Counted from the stretch's first letter, positions 30,210-39,018 are shown. The stretch is 64,000 nt of DNA from Sharpea porci (GCF_009695655.1 NZ_VUNM01000001.1:1-64000), one strand, 5' to 3'. The notes: generated by a model not told the origin, from the sequence alone. Program-made: numbers and translations.

Positions 30210-30463
30210 AATCTATTACTTGGCTTAAATGTAACTGTACGGCTTGCAGGAATAACAATTGTTTCCTTAGTCTTAGGTGATACACCTTTGCGTTCTTTAC
30301 GATTATTGACTTTGAAAGTTCCAAAACCACTAATTAGCACTTTTTCGCCATCAAGCATTGTATCTACCATTGTATCAAATACTGTATCAACAAGCATTTC
30401 TGCGTCTTTTTTTGTCAAGTCGCGTTTCTCAGAAACGATATCAATCAGTTCTTTTTTATTCAT
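30191..30463 (-). CDS. hup: DNA-binding protein HU
   Basis: HU is a histone-like nucleoid protein that bends DNA as a dimer. The 90-residue protein starts MNKKELIDIVSEKRDLTKKDAEMLVDTVFDTM and contains the dimerisation core VLISGFGTFKVNNRKERKGVSPKTKETIVIPASRTVTFKPSNRLKDAMN. The flexible DNA-embracing arm carries the conserved Pro (VIPAS). The length is standard. The ATG at 30463 has GGAGGC; a six-residue upstream extension is disfavoured. It is flanked by terminators on both sides, so it is a single-gene unit. Confidence 0.97.
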   Translation of the reverse strand: MNKKELIDIVSEKRDLTKKDAEMLVDTVFDTMVDTMLDGEKVLISGFGTFKVNNRKERKGVSPKTKETIVIPASRTVTFKPSNRLKDAMN

Positions 30464-30531
30464 TGCGATTGCCTCCTTCAAAACATTTAGTAGTATACCA
30501 AAATGCTTCTATAAAAACAACTTAAAAAATC

Positions 30532-30560
30532 AAAAAAATAGTGCATTTAAGCACTATTTT
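30532..30560 (-). terminator. Terminator of the flavodoxin-like gene pair
   Basis: AATAGTGC and GCACTATT form an 8-bp stem with a 6-base loop, followed on the minus strand by seven T residues, about 30 bases after the stop at 30589. Confidence 0.85.
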
Positions 30561-30588
30561 CCTTATTGATTAGAGGCTTTTAAAAGAA

Positions 30589-31143
30589 TCATTTAGATCG
30601 TTGTGATTTATGAATATAATAAGCAAATAAGAGATGTGTACGACGGATAAAATGGTGAATATTATTGACTGTCACATCCTCCTCGAAGGGCTCATTTTTC
30701 ATTATTGCATTCGCAAAACGCTTAATATGGGCAATAACTCTTAAGCGTAAGCTTAGCTCTTGAATAAGATCAAGCGAACCAATTCTTAATGTTCCCTGAT
30801 AGCGTAGATATTGTTTTTTTGCCCATGAAGCAATCACTTTATTAGCTGCTTCTGTTGAATCAGGTTCAAAGAGTGGTGAGAAAGCCATTGTATAGATATA
30901 TTGATGATGTGTAAATGTCGTCTTTTTTAGAAAATGCATGAGGGGAGATGGAATGGGAGCAACTGAGATGGGGAAGACAAAGATGATATGACTGTAGTCA
31001 TCCATATTTCCTTCATCTTCAATACTCATAATATCAACATGCTTGTTGGACTTTTCTAGGAGGCTTTTTAAATTCTTTGCGAAAGGTACCATTTGTCCTT
31101 CTGTGTGTTTTAAGCCTGCTGTCATAATTAAATAACTAGCCAA
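30589..31143 (-). CDS. Flavodoxin-fold protein, possible NAD(P)H/FMN oxidoreductase partner (TTG start)
   Basis: The 184-residue protein has a flavodoxin-like alternation: first strand SYLIMTAG with the loop LKHTEGQ, then DYSHIIFVFPISVAPIPSPLMHFL (strand 3 plus a loop typical of FMN-binding folds) and YIYTMAFSPLFEP (strand 4). The best start is a TTG at 31143, 7 bases after GGAGGTG; it overlaps the 3' end of the preceding gene by 8 bases. The GTG at 31158 would have no ribosome site. The two neighbouring genes probably form an operon and might work together. Substrate is unknown, and the C-terminal basic half (about 120-184) is not recognised. Confidence 0.6.
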   Translation of the reverse strand: MASYLIMTAGLKHTEGQMVPFAKNLKSLLEKSNKHVDIMSIEDEGNMDDYSHIIFVFPISVAPIPSPLMHFLKKTTFTHHQYIYTMAFSPLFEPDSTEAANKVIASWAKKQYLRYQGTLRIGSLDLIQELSLRLRVIAHIKRFANAIMKNEPFEEDVTVNNIHHFIRRTHLLFAYYIHKSQRSK

Positions 31144-31645
31144 GATCCACACCTCCAAAGGCCTTCAGCGTTTCTTCTATTTCCTCTTCTTGACATAAAT
31201 AGAGATGGATATTATTGGGTTCATACCCAAAGATGGCCGTAGCACTCATATAATTACGCAAATTCTCCTCATCTTCCTCAGTCATATCACCATATCCAAC
31301 AACAATCAGCTTTCTCTTGATATTAGAAAGTGAAAGACGCATACTCTTCTCTTCAACAACACTAAAATAAGGCTCAAAATTCGCAATATCACGCTCTGCC
31401 AATCGTAAAATAGGCTCATCAAATGTCCCATAGACAATATGACTGATTACAATTGTCAGTTTAGCATCACACATCCAGTTATAAAGACAACTCATATCAT
31501 CATTTAAACGACATTTTGATTCATGTTTTAAACAATATAAGCCACCCGTACAAGTCATGCAGTCAATATTATTCAAATCGACAAGAACGGAATGCTTAAA
31601 CTGATCCAAAGATAAATGACGATCTGTAATCACTAAACTCTTCAT
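31136..31645 (-). CDS. Cysteine-containing flavodoxin-like protein
   Basis: The 169-residue protein looks like a shortened flavodoxin/NAD(P)H-reductase fold. After an N-terminal segment it has the cysteine cluster CMTCTGGLYCLKHESKCRLNDDM (residues 29-51), which resembles the CxxCxxC…KCxxxDDM loop of iron-sulfur or flavin-binding 'flavodoxin family' reductases. LTIVISHIVYGTF follows, then RKLIVVGYGDM. The cysteines could bind a metal or act in redox chemistry; this is inferred. It is the first gene of a two-gene operon with the next flavodoxin-like gene, 33 bases after gpsA's terminator region. The ATG has AGGAG. Confidence 0.6.
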   Translation of the reverse strand: MKSLVITDRHLSLDQFKHSVLVDLNNIDCMTCTGGLYCLKHESKCRLNDDMSCLYNWMCDAKLTIVISHIVYGTFDEPILRLAERDIANFEPYFSVVEEKSMRLSLSNIKRKLIVVGYGDMTEEDEENLRNYMSATAIFGYEPNNIHLYLCQEEEIEETLKAFGGVDLG

Positions 31646-31656
31646 TTTATGTACTC

Positions 31657-31686
31657 CTAAAAAAAGGGCAAGTCATACTTACCCTT
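31657..31686 (-). terminator. Terminator of gpsA operon
   Basis: On the minus strand AAGGGTAAGT-ATG-ACTTGCCCTT makes a 10-bp stem (one G-T pair) followed by T residues. It overlaps the gpsA stop and would end the cmk-der-gpsA transcript. Confidence 0.85.
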
Positions 31687-32692
31687 TAATTGATTCTGAT
31701 TTCAATGCTCGATTCATTAATTCTTTAACTTTTTCACTAGGTTTGCCATTCTCATAAAGAACATCATAAACACAATTAGTGATTGGTGCTTCAAAGTCAG
31801 GATAATTCTTTAAGATATCATCATGAATAACCTTACATGTACGAATACCTTCCACAGTCTTCTGGTTACCTGCCATAAAATCGCTCGCATTATCACTTAA
31901 ACCAATTTCTTTACCAGCCTGGAAGTTACGCGAATGTTCACTAGAACAAGTGACAATCAAATCACCAACACCTGTTAAACCGAAGAATGTTTCAGCTTTA
32001 CCACCCTTCAGCATGCCATATCTTGTCATTTCAACTAAGCCACGGGTAATTAATGCAGCACGTGAATTATCACCATAACCTAGACCTTTCAAAATACCTG
32101 AAGCAACGGCAATGACATTTTTATAGGCAGCACCATATTCCGCTCCAATTTCATCCGTTAATGTATAAACACGTAAATAGTCATTAGAGAAAAGCTTCTG
32201 TACATCCTGAGCTGTCTTTTCATCTAGACTTACGGCACATACAGCTGTCAACATGCGAATAACAACTTCTTCGGCATGTGATGGACCGATCAGTGATACA
32301 ACAGGATTGATCTCATCTTTCGTAAAAACAGAACGGATTGTATCAGAAATACGCATATTGGTATTCATATCGAAGCCTTTAGCTGCATTAATGACTGTCA
32401 CCTTTTGTTTAAGAAGAGGTTTCACCTCTTCTAAGACAGAACGTACGAATTGTGTAGGGACAGTAATAATAATATAGGATGCTCCTTCAATAACCTCTGG
32501 TAGGTTCTTTGTCGCACGAATACTTTCTTCAAGTTTAACATTCTTGAAATATTTATAATTACAATGACGGACATTGATATCTTCAATCTCTCGATCATCA
32601 ACACCATACATCAAGACTTCAACACCATTATCATTCAATACACGTGCTAAGCCAGTTGCCCAGCTTCCTGTTCCTAATATAGCTGCTTTCAT
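31679..32692 (-). CDS. gpsA: NAD(P)-dependent glycerol-3-phosphate dehydrogenase
   Basis: GpsA reduces dihydroxyacetone phosphate to sn-glycerol-3-phosphate for phospholipid synthesis. The 337-residue protein has the Rossmann motif ILGTGSWATGLARVL at the start, VINAAKGFD near residue 98 and IGPSHAEEV near 137. The catalytic-domain blocks EIGAEYGAAYKNVIAVASGILKGLGYGDNSRAALITRG and FGLTGVGDLIVTCSSEHSRNFQAG are present. It lies 3 bases after der, in the der-gpsA order found in Bacillus. A terminator follows. Confidence 0.97.
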   Translation of the reverse strand: MKAAILGTGSWATGLARVLNDNGVEVLMYGVDDREIEDINVRHCNYKYFKNVKLEESIRATKNLPEVIEGASYIIITVPTQFVRSVLEEVKPLLKQKVTVINAAKGFDMNTNMRISDTIRSVFTKDEINPVVSLIGPSHAEEVVIRMLTAVCAVSLDEKTAQDVQKLFSNDYLRVYTLTDEIGAEYGAAYKNVIAVASGILKGLGYGDNSRAALITRGLVEMTRYGMLKGGKAETFFGLTGVGDLIVTCSSEHSRNFQAGKEIGLSDNASDFMAGNQKTVEGIRTCKVIHDDILKNYPDFEAPITNCVYDVLYENGKPSEKVKELMNRALKSESIKG

Positions 32693-32695
32693 GTC

Positions 32696-34003
32696 CTATT
32701 CCCTCTTTCTACAAATAATATGAATTGGCGATCCATCAAAACCAAATGCCTCACGTAACTTGTTTTCAAGATAACGCTTATAAGAGAAATGGAGGAATTT
32801 TGGATCATTCACAAACAAAACAAATGTTGGTGGAGTAATAGCGACCTGAGAGCCATAATAAATCTTCAAACGACCACCCTGGAAATTACTTGTCGGATTC
32901 ATTAATTGCGCATCAACAATAACATCATTGAAGAGATTTGTAGGTATACGTTTATGCTGTGATTCATAAGCTTCATTAATTAAATCAAAGAGCGTATCAA
33001 TGCGCTGTTTCTTAAGGGCTGAAACATAAGCAATTTTAGCATAATCAAGATATTTAAAGTTTTCACGAATCTTTTTATTAAAGGCTTGCATAGTCTTGCT
33101 GTCTTTTTCAATCGCATCCCATTTATTGACAACAAGCACAACCCCTTTACCAGATTCATGAGCATAACCAGCAATATGCTTATCCTGTTCAAGAATGCCA
33201 CGTTCTCCATCAATGACAACCAAAATAATATCAGAATCATCAATAGCACTCATTGCACGCATGACAGAATATTTTTCAACATTCTCATAGATCTTACCAC
33301 GCTTACGCATGCCTGCAGTATCAACAACTGTATATTTCTGACCATCTTTGGTAAAGCTTGTATCAATCGCATCTCTTGTCGTACCTTCAATATTGCTGAC
33401 AATGACACGTTCTTCGCCAAGGATAGCATTGGTCAATGAACTCTTACCAACATTAGGTCGACCAATGATAGAAAAACGAATAGTTTCAGGATCATCAACA
33501 GTATCTTTATTTGGCAATAAATGGATGACTTCATCAAGAACATCCCCAATACCAATCCCATGAACACCGGATACAGGAATAGGATCACCAATACCTAATG
33601 CATAAAAATCATAAATATTATCTTTAAATTTATTATCGTCAATCTTGTTAACAGCAAGAACAACAGGCTTTTTGGACTTTTGAAGTATTCTTGCCACCAT
33701 CGTATCTTCTGGTGTAATACCCTCACGTCCATTGACAACAAAAACAATGACATCAGCCTCTTCTATCGCAATTTCAGCTTGCATCTTAATAGAAGCTGTC
33801 ATATCACTTTTTTCTAATTCAATCCCACCTGTATCAATAATACGGAACTCTCTTGTCAGCCATGAACCATGAGCATAAATACGATCACGTGTCACACCTG
33901 GCGTATCTTCAACAATGGAAACACGCTCACCGACAATTCTGTTAAAGATTGTAGACTTCCCTACATTTGCACGGCCTACAATTGCGACAACGCCTTCACT
34001 CAT
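32696..34003 (-). CDS. der: Ribosome-associated GTPase Der (EngA)
   Basis: Der is an essential double-GTPase needed for 50S ribosome assembly. The 435-residue protein has two G domains. The first has [21 protein letters not shown] and DTGGIE (residues 5-60), and the second [32 protein letters not shown] and [11 protein letters not shown] (about 178-300). A C-terminal KH-like domain (about 350-435) ends [10 protein letters not shown]. The length is canonical. It sits between cmk and gpsA on the same strand with short gaps, so the three are likely co-transcribed. Confidence 0.98.
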   Translation of the reverse strand: MSEGVVAIVGRANVGKSTIFNRIVGERVSIVEDTPGVTRDRIYAHGSWLTREFRIIDTGGIELEKSDMTASIKMQAEIAIEEADVIVFVVNGREGITPEDTMVARILQKSKKPVVLAVNKIDDNKFKDNIYDFYALGIGDPIPVSGVHGIGIGDVLDEVIHLLPNKDTVDDPETIRFSIIGRPNVGKSSLTNAILGEERVIVSNIEGTTRDAIDTSFTKDGQKYTVVDTAGMRKRGKIYENVEKYSVMRAMSAIDDSDIILVVIDGERGILEQDKHIAGYAHESGKGVVLVVNKWDAIEKDSKTMQAFNKKIRENFKYLDYAKIAYVSALKKQRIDTLFDLINEAYESQHKRIPTNLFNDVIVDAQLMNPTSNFQGGRLKIYYGSQVAITPPTFVLFVNDPKFLHFSYKRYLENKLREAFGFDGSPIHIICRKRE

Positions 34004-34015
34004 GATAACACCTCT

Positions 34016-34681
34016 CTACTCTTCTAATTTCTTTTCAACCAAATCCATAACATGAGCCACAACTTCTTCTAAGCTCATATTGGATGTATCTAATTCAATC
34101 GCATCATCCGCCTTCTTAAGGGGAGATACTTCTCGATTCATATCCTGGGCATCTCTTTTAGCAATCTCTGCCTTCATCTCATCATAATCGCATTCAATGC
34201 CTTTTTCGATATTTTCTTTATAACGTCTTTTAGCACGTGTTTCGACAGAAGCCACTTGATAAATCTTAAGTTCAGCTTCAGGCAATACAACTGTACCAAT
34301 ATCACGGCCATCAAGAATCACACCGCCGCCTTTTGCCATTTCTCGTTGCTGGGCAACAAGGAAACTACGCACTTTGGCATACTGTGAAACAATACTAGCC
34401 CCCATCGATACTTCATTGGCTCTAATGGCAGAAGAGACATCTTCCCCATTTAAGCGTATAGAACCATCGGGTAAAAGCTTAATCTTTAAATCCTTCAGCA
34501 ATCCTACGACTCCTGCCTCATCTTCATAGCTTATCCCATGAACGAAAGCTGAGTAAGCCACACAGCGATACATCGCCCCTGTATCGATATACGTATAATT
34601 CAGGTTTCTTGCAACCATCTTAGCAATTGTTGACTTGCCAGCAGCAGCTGGTCCATCTATTGCGATAGAAATTTTCTTCAT
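34016..34681 (-). CDS. cmk: Cytidylate kinase
   Basis: Cmk phosphorylates CMP and dCMP. The 221-residue protein has the P-loop IAIDGPAAAGKSTIAKMVARNL (residues 5-26), the DTGAMYRCVAYSA substrate motif, GGGVILDGRDIGTVVLPEAELKIY (about 123-146) and the lid RAKRRYKENIEKG. The ATG at 34681 with AAGGAAGG is preferred to a TTG two codons upstream. In Bacillus cmk is close to rpsA (ypfD) and der; rpsA is not found next to it here. It follows the acidic membrane protein gene with a 12-base gap. Confidence 0.97.
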   Translation of the reverse strand: MKKISIAIDGPAAAGKSTIAKMVARNLNYTYIDTGAMYRCVAYSAFVHGISYEDEAGVVGLLKDLKIKLLPDGSIRLNGEDVSSAIRANEVSMGASIVSQYAKVRSFLVAQQREMAKGGGVILDGRDIGTVVLPEAELKIYQVASVETRAKRRYKENIEKGIECDYDEMKAEIAKRDAQDMNREVSPLKKADDAIELDTSNMSLEEVVAHVMDLVEKKLEE

Positions 34682-34693
34682 TTTCAACCTTCC

Positions 34694-35410
34694 TTACAAA
34701 AGAAATTGCTTGACATATAATCCACATAAACCGAGGAATACTAAAATCAATATGAAGATAATAACATTTAATAATCCAGAAACAAAGCCATTTGACTGAT
34801 TTTTTTCATTTTCTGTCATTTCTTCTTGTTCCCCATCCTCTTCTACAGGATGTTTTTTTGCTTCCTTCGCCTTTCTCTTTTCAGCTTTCTTTAATGCTTT
34901 ACGTTCTTTTTTCGTTAATGGCACTTCTTCTGGTGGTTCTTGTTTTTCCGTTGGATCTCCTAAAGAAAAGGGACGCACAACCGCATTATCCTGGTCGAGC
35001 GAAGTCTCACGATAATCTATCTCTTGCTCATGATTGTCTTCTTTTTGTTCATCTTCCAGCTCATCAATATGATAAATCTTTGTAGGTTCATCGACAAGAT
35101 TCTCTTCTTGATCACTATTTTGTGCTTCTTCATTACGGATCTTATTGAGAATTTCAGCTCTTGTATTATATTTATCTTTCCCCACATTGATTTTTGCTTC
35201 ATTGATTGCGCTAAGAACAACGTCATCTTCCTCTAATGTATCATAGCTTAAAGGATGAAGATCATCTTTCTTCTCATTGTGGGGCAAGAAGGACAAGAAA
35301 TCATCTTCTCCTACACTCTCATCATCAACTGTCTTACTAACAACCTGATCCTCATCTTTAAAAGAGTCTCTAAAATCTTTATATTTACTCATACGTGTTT
35401 CATTAGCCAT
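34694..35410 (-). CDS. Acidic single-pass tail-anchored-like protein of unknown function
   Basis: The 238-residue product is highly charged and low in hydrophobics until its last 25 residues. Those form one membrane helix (GLLNVIIFILILVFLGLCGLYV) that ends almost at the C-terminus. A strongly acidic region (about 1-160) is followed by a K/R/E-rich coiled stretch (TKKERKALKKAEKRKAKEAKK, about 168-188). The layout predicts a large disordered cytoplasmic part anchored by the C-terminus. I do not recognise the family. The start with GAGGG 8 bases upstream is chosen from three nearby candidates. It leads the cmk-der-gpsA transcription unit. Confidence 0.7.
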   Translation of the reverse strand: MANETRMSKYKDFRDSFKDEDQVVSKTVDDESVGEDDFLSFLPHNEKKDDLHPLSYDTLEEDDVVLSAINEAKINVGKDKYNTRAEILNKIRNEEAQNSDQEENLVDEPTKIYHIDELEDEQKEDNHEQEIDYRETSLDQDNAVVRPFSLGDPTEKQEPPEEVPLTKKERKALKKAEKRKAKEAKKHPVEEDGEQEEMTENEKNQSNGFVSGLLNVIIFILILVFLGLCGLYVKQFLL

Positions 35411-35507
35411 ATTCATCACCCTCGCTTAAAAGATTATAGCATAACTTGAATTTGAAAGAAATAGCTTTCATTTCATGGGCATTATTAGCAATGCGAAAAA
35501 AAAGCAC

Positions 35508-35536
35508 TTTCAAAAAAAGATATGATGGTTTATAAT
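35508..35536 (+). promoter_or_regulatory. Likely promoter of the ferredoxin gene
   Basis: TTTCAA and a perfect TATAAT are 17 bases apart, about 33 bases upstream of the ferredoxin start and its AAGGAGG site. Confidence 0.55.
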
Positions 35537-35568
35537 AAGCTTGTGTAATATAAAGGAGGAACTTAACT

Positions 35569-35751
35569 ATGGTTAAAGTTAATGAAAATTGTATTGGTTG
35601 TGGTGCTTGTACTGCAGTATGTCCAGATGTATTTGACCTTAATGATGAAGGCAAAGCTGAAAACATCATGGGTGAAGATATTCCTGAAGATTTAATGGAT
35701 GCTTGCAAAGAAGCTGCAGAAAGCTGCCCAGTAGAAGCAATCGAATTATAA
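35569..35751 (+). CDS. 4Fe-4S ferredoxin
   Basis: This 60-residue small acidic electron carrier has the cluster motif CIGCGACTAVCPDVF (C8, C11, C14 and C18) near the N-terminus and the distal cysteine in ESCPVEAIEL. This fits a single 4Fe-4S cluster ferredoxin of the Bacillus/thermophile type, with the extra cysteine pair possibly forming a disulfide. A strong AAGGAGG site and recognisable promoter indicate good expression. It is a single-gene unit ending in a bidirectional terminator shared with the convergent pseudouridine synthase gene. Confidence 0.93.
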   Translation: MVKVNENCIGCGACTAVCPDVFDLNDEGKAENIMGEDIPEDLMDACKEAAESCPVEAIEL

Positions 35752-35760
35752 TAAGTTGAT

Positions 35761-35789
35761 AAAAAGATCTCTTTTAGGAGATCTTTTTC
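35761..35789. terminator. Bidirectional terminator (ferredoxin / rluB)
   Basis: AAAAAGATCT and AGATCTTTTT form a 10-bp stem with an 8-base loop and provide a T-run on both strands between convergent genes. Confidence 0.85.
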
Positions 35790-36550
35790 TTTGCGTTATT
35801 TTTCTTTTGATATTTTGCTTGTTTTTGTTTGTTTTCAAGAGCTTTAGCACGAAGTACTCTGACTTCCTTAACCTTAAGCGGGCGATATTCACCAGGTGCT
35901 AAACCAGTGACTTCAATATCACCAATAGCTAAACGATGCAAACGTTTAACAGGATGTCCCACTGCTTCAAACATCTTCTTGATTTGACGATTTTTGCCTT
36001 CTATTAAACGAATCGCAATCATTGTTGTCTTATGTTCTTCATCGACACCACGAACAACAATTTCACAAGGCAATGTCTTGACGCCATCTAAGTAAATACC
36101 TTTTTCTAATTCTCGTTTTTCTCTCTGAAGAAGAATGCCGTCAAGTGAAGCATAATAAATCTTAGGTAAATGTGAAGAAGGATGCATCATTAAGTTCGCA
36201 AATTCACCATCATTTGTCATAATTAATGCCCCTGTCGTATCCCAATCCAAACGTCCTACAGGATAAACGCGTTTATCGACATCAGTAAAATAATCTGCCA
36301 CCGTCTTTCTGCCTTTATCATCATGCATTGATGTAATAACCTGTTTAGGCTTATAGAACAGGTAGTATTCATGTTCTTCTTTTTTAATGGCTTGTCCATT
36401 GACTGTAATTGAATCTTTTTTTGTGACTTTTGTGCCAAGTTCAGTTACGACAACACCATTGACAGCAACCTTGCCCTGTTTAATGAGTTCTTCAGCTTTA
36501 CGTCTTGACGTATAGCCACTTGCTGCAATCACTTTTTGTAATCTTTCCAT
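35774..36550 (-). CDS. rluB: 23S rRNA pseudouridine synthase (RluB/RsuA family)
   Basis: The 258-residue enzyme isomerises uridine to pseudouridine in rRNA. It has an N-terminal S4 RNA-binding domain (MERLQKVIAASGYTSRRKAEELIKQGKVAVNG, residues 1-32) and the catalytic motif VGRLDWDTTGALIMTNDGEFANLMMHP, with its Asp in RLD near residue 99. It also has the family block EGKNRQIKKMFEAVGHPVKRLHRLAIGD. The C-terminal 20 residues are basic and Asn/Lys-rich. RluB versus RsuA cannot be fully separated by eye. The start overlaps the patatin stop by one base, so they are coupled. Confidence 0.88.
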   Translation of the reverse strand: MERLQKVIAASGYTSRRKAEELIKQGKVAVNGVVVTELGTKVTKKDSITVNGQAIKKEEHEYYLFYKPKQVITSMHDDKGRKTVADYFTDVDKRVYPVGRLDWDTTGALIMTNDGEFANLMMHPSSHLPKIYYASLDGILLQREKRELEKGIYLDGVKTLPCEIVVRGVDEEHKTTMIAIRLIEGKNRQIKKMFEAVGHPVKRLHRLAIGDIEVTGLAPGEYRPLKVKEVRVLRAKALENKQKQAKYQKKNNAKKKIS

Positions 36551-37395
36551 TATGAATTCCTTTCTAAGAATTTCTTTATCTTTTCACCATCAGTATACCC
36601 TTTTGTATAGAGTAAATATAGCTTTTCTTTATCTTTTGTCAAGGTTGACATATCTCCAATGGTATCAGGAGCAACAATCAACCCTTTCCCCTGTCTTTCC
36701 ATTTCCTTCACAATCTCCACTCCCTGATTATAACGTTCAGCTCTTTTCAGTAAGTTTTGTGCTGCTAGAACATCAAATTTGCTTAAGATTTTAGCTGTTA
36801 CCTTATCCTGAGCACTATTTTCTCTTTTTTCGAGTGGACGGGTTAATATGAGGACAACTTCATCACAGCCATCTTCAAGAGCTTTCAAGACAGGCACCGG
36901 ATCAGCTAGTCCCCCATCATAATAATGAACACCCTCTATTTCCACAGGCTGACAGACAACGGGTAAACAACAAGACGCTTCAAGCACCTGATACTGATTT
37001 CTTGCGATATCTTCTTTGGTAAAATAATGGGCTTTGCCATGATCCGCATCATATCCTACTGCCACAAACTTCTTCTCACTCTTGACAAAAGCATCATAAT
37101 CCAGCGGATTTTCACCACCCTCATTACTCAATGCTTCATAGACATAACGTAAATCAAGATAGCTTTTCTTCTTGAAAATATTCTCTAAACTCATATAGCT
37201 TTTACGAAATGAATAATCGAGATAGAAAGGATAATTTCTGCCTTTCTGTCTGGCAATATAGCTAGCGATATTGGCACTGCCAGCAGAAACACCAATACAC
37301 TCATCAAAATCTAAATGATGATCGATGCAATAATCCAGAACACCAGCTCCATATATTCCTCTTAAACCACCACCAACATCAATGATTGCTTTCAT
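36550..37395 (-). CDS. Patatin-like phospholipase
   Basis: This 281-residue alpha/beta hydrolase probably acts on phospholipids or acyl esters. It has the oxyanion-hole glycine loop DVGGGLRGIYGAGVLD (residues 6-21), the nucleophile elbow GVSAGSANIASY (GxSxG, Ser near residue 40) and the catalytic Asp in YDGGLADPVPVLKAL (DGG, near 157). This matches the Ser-Asp dyad family (YjjU/RssA type). No signal peptide is seen. It shares an ATGA overlap with the DUF5662 gene upstream and one base with rluB downstream, forming a three-gene operon. Confidence 0.92.
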   Translation of the reverse strand: MKAIIDVGGGLRGIYGAGVLDYCIDHHLDFDECIGVSAGSANIASYIARQKGRNYPFYLDYSFRKSYMSLENIFKKKSYLDLRYVYEALSNEGGENPLDYDAFVKSEKKFVAVGYDADHGKAHYFTKEDIARNQYQVLEASCCLPVVCQPVEIEGVHYYDGGLADPVPVLKALEDGCDEVVLILTRPLEKRENSAQDKVTAKILSKFDVLAAQNLLKRAERYNQGVEIVKEMERQGKGLIVAPDTIGDMSTLTKDKEKLYLLYTKGYTDGEKIKKFLERNS

Positions 37396-37937
37396 AGCCC
37401 ATCCTCCAAATGATAATCTTCATAACCCTTTTTGGTATTGATCATCTTAAATGTCTTTTCTAACCCCTGATCCTTGAGTTCCACCAATAAATATTCCAAT
37501 AATGCTCTTGTTTCACTATTCATAATATAGGAATGCTTTCCTGATTCATAGTATGCAAGTGGGTAACTGTCATCATAGTCTTTACCACGATAGACCATAC
37601 TTGCAGCGATGCGATCACAAAACATTTCAAGGACATAGCGATAAGGCATCTTGGCTGCCGTTGTGCCATTGCGCGTAAAATCTACCCAATATTCCCAATG
37701 ATGCTTATTGCGTCCCTTGTGATGCAGCCAGGCTTCCGAATAACCTTTAAGCTTGCGTTCAGCACCATTAGGCGAAGAAGTTCCCTGATAGTAGAGAACA
37801 CCGGTCTTAAATTCTGTGAAGGAATACTTTGAGAGATCATGGCATAAGCCTTGTCGATAGAGATGGAGCTTAAAACATAGCTGACCTACTAGTATTTTAT
37901 GCTTTGTTATTGTTTGAAAATGTTTTATTGCCTTCAT
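37392..37937 (-). CDS. DUF5662-type protein of unknown function
   Basis: The 181-residue protein contains several conserved-looking His/Asp/Trp positions: LCHDLSKYSFTEF near residue 33, then WLHHKGRNKHHWEYWVDF and MPYRYVLEMFCDRIAAS. The pattern matches a Firmicute family labelled DUF5662, which has HD-domain-like metal ligands; that label comes from memory. Metal-dependent phosphohydrolase activity is possible but unproven. The ATG at 37937 follows AAAGGTG; a GTG three codons upstream overlaps that site. It is the first gene of the operon with the patatin and rluB genes. Confidence 0.7.
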   Translation of the reverse strand: MKAIKHFQTITKHKILVGQLCFKLHLYRQGLCHDLSKYSFTEFKTGVLYYQGTSSPNGAERKLKGYSEAWLHHKGRNKHHWEYWVDFTRNGTTAAKMPYRYVLEMFCDRIAASMVYRGKDYDDSYPLAYYESGKHSYIMNSETRALLEYLLVELKDQGLEKTFKMINTKKGYEDYHLEDGL

Positions 37938-38034
37938 TTTGATCACCTTTTGTAGTATAGCTTAGTTAGGGGAATGTGTAAATTGCTTTTATTTTTTGAT
38001 AAGGATGCTATAATCATGACATGGAGGTGGAATT

Positions 38035-38406
38035 ATGCCCTTTAAAATTAAAATTCAAAGCAATATCAACGAACAAAATCTTGACCAACAAGAGATCAAA
38101 GAAATCATTTCTTCACTAGAAGATTTCTCTAAGGCTATTCGTGGGGACTTGTATTCCTACTTCTTAGGGAAAAGGTCTTTAAGAGTGGCTGGTGTCTTTA
38201 TTGGAATCAGTGCAGCTTTATATCTTGCAACAGAACAATTATATTTCATGTATATTATGTTCTTTGGGACATTAATCATTATGCTTTCTAGCGTCTTTAT
38301 TGCTGAAGCAGCAACAAAGATCACCCAAAAACAAATCAAATTACGGATCCAAAGTTTAAAAGAGCGCTTAGAAGCTCTCACCCGTACAGAAGCAAAATCT
38401 CAATAA
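38035..38406 (+). CDS. Small membrane protein with two helices and a coiled tail
   Basis: The 123-residue product has a charged N-terminal half (about 1-50), two membrane helices (about 50-67 and 70-90) and a C-terminal coiled-coil-like stretch (about 92-120, KITQKQIKLRIQSLKERLEALTRTEAK). Both termini are predicted cytoplasmic. I do not recognise the family. A strong GGAGGTGG site precedes the ATG and a TATAAT lies at 38009-38014, which supports it as a real, singly transcribed gene. A bidirectional terminator separates it from scpB. Confidence 0.7.
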   Translation: MPFKIKIQSNINEQNLDQQEIKEIISSLEDFSKAIRGDLYSYFLGKRSLRVAGVFIGISAALYLATEQLYFMYIMFFGTLIIMLSSVFIAEAATKITQKQIKLRIQSLKERLEALTRTEAKSQ

Positions 38407-38438
38407 AAAAACTGGTTACTTAGAAGAACCAGTTTTTT
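38407..38438. terminator. Bidirectional terminator (38035 gene / scpB)
   Basis: AAAACTGGTT and AACCAGTTTT form a 10-bp stem with a 9-base loop, with T-runs on both strands, between convergent genes. Confidence 0.85.
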
Positions 38439-39018
38439 TCATATCTTCATCTCTTCCTTCAATATACTTTGTATCAAAGAGGTCTTCTTCCTCAAGTGAA
38501 CTATTCACTTCCTTTAATTCAGGTAATTCATCAAGAGAAGTAAGATTAAAGGCATTTAGGAATTCATCAGTAACGCCATATAAGATTGGTCTCCCCGGAG
38601 TTTCCTCACGTCCTACCTCTTTAATAAGTGCTTTCGCAAGTAGCTTACGAATCATGCTTTCACATCCCACACCCCTGATTTCTTCAACATGAACTCTGGT
38701 AATAGGCTGATAGTAAGCAATAATAGCCAATGTTTCTAAGGCGCTCTTGGAAATCCTGCTCGCATTTGTTTCGACCATCTTACGATAGTATTGTTCATGA
38801 GCTGGCAAAGTGACCATCTTGTACAAGCCACCAAAATTGGCAATATCAAACCCCTTGATAGCCTTAAGGCTATAATGTGCCATCAGTTCATCAAGCATGC
38901 TGACAGCTTCCTTCTTGGAAACATTCAATACGCCCATAACATCCTTAACCGTTACACCTTCATCACCGGATAAAAATATCATTCCTTCAATTATCGAGAG
39001 ATATTCATTATGATCCAT
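38416..39018 (-). CDS. scpB: Segregation and condensation protein ScpB
   Basis: ScpB is the paired winged-helix (kite) subunit of the SMC-ScpA-ScpB condensin. The 200-residue protein starts MDHNEYLSIIEGMIFLSGDEGVTVKDVMGVL. It contains the family block ETLAIIAYYQPITRVHVEEIRGVGCESMIRKLLAKALIKEVGREETPGRPILYGVTDEFLNAFNL (about 95-160) and an acidic C-terminal tail. The ATG at 39018, just after GAGGT, overlaps the scpA 3' end by 11 bases; an upstream extension is disfavoured. The coupling reflects their stoichiometric complex. Confidence 0.96.
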   Translation of the reverse strand: MDHNEYLSIIEGMIFLSGDEGVTVKDVMGVLNVSKKEAVSMLDELMAHYSLKAIKGFDIANFGGLYKMVTLPAHEQYYRKMVETNASRISKSALETLAIIAYYQPITRVHVEEIRGVGCESMIRKLLAKALIKEVGREETPGRPILYGVTDEFLNAFNLTSLDELPELKEVNSSLEEEDLFDTKYIEGRDEDMKKTGSSK

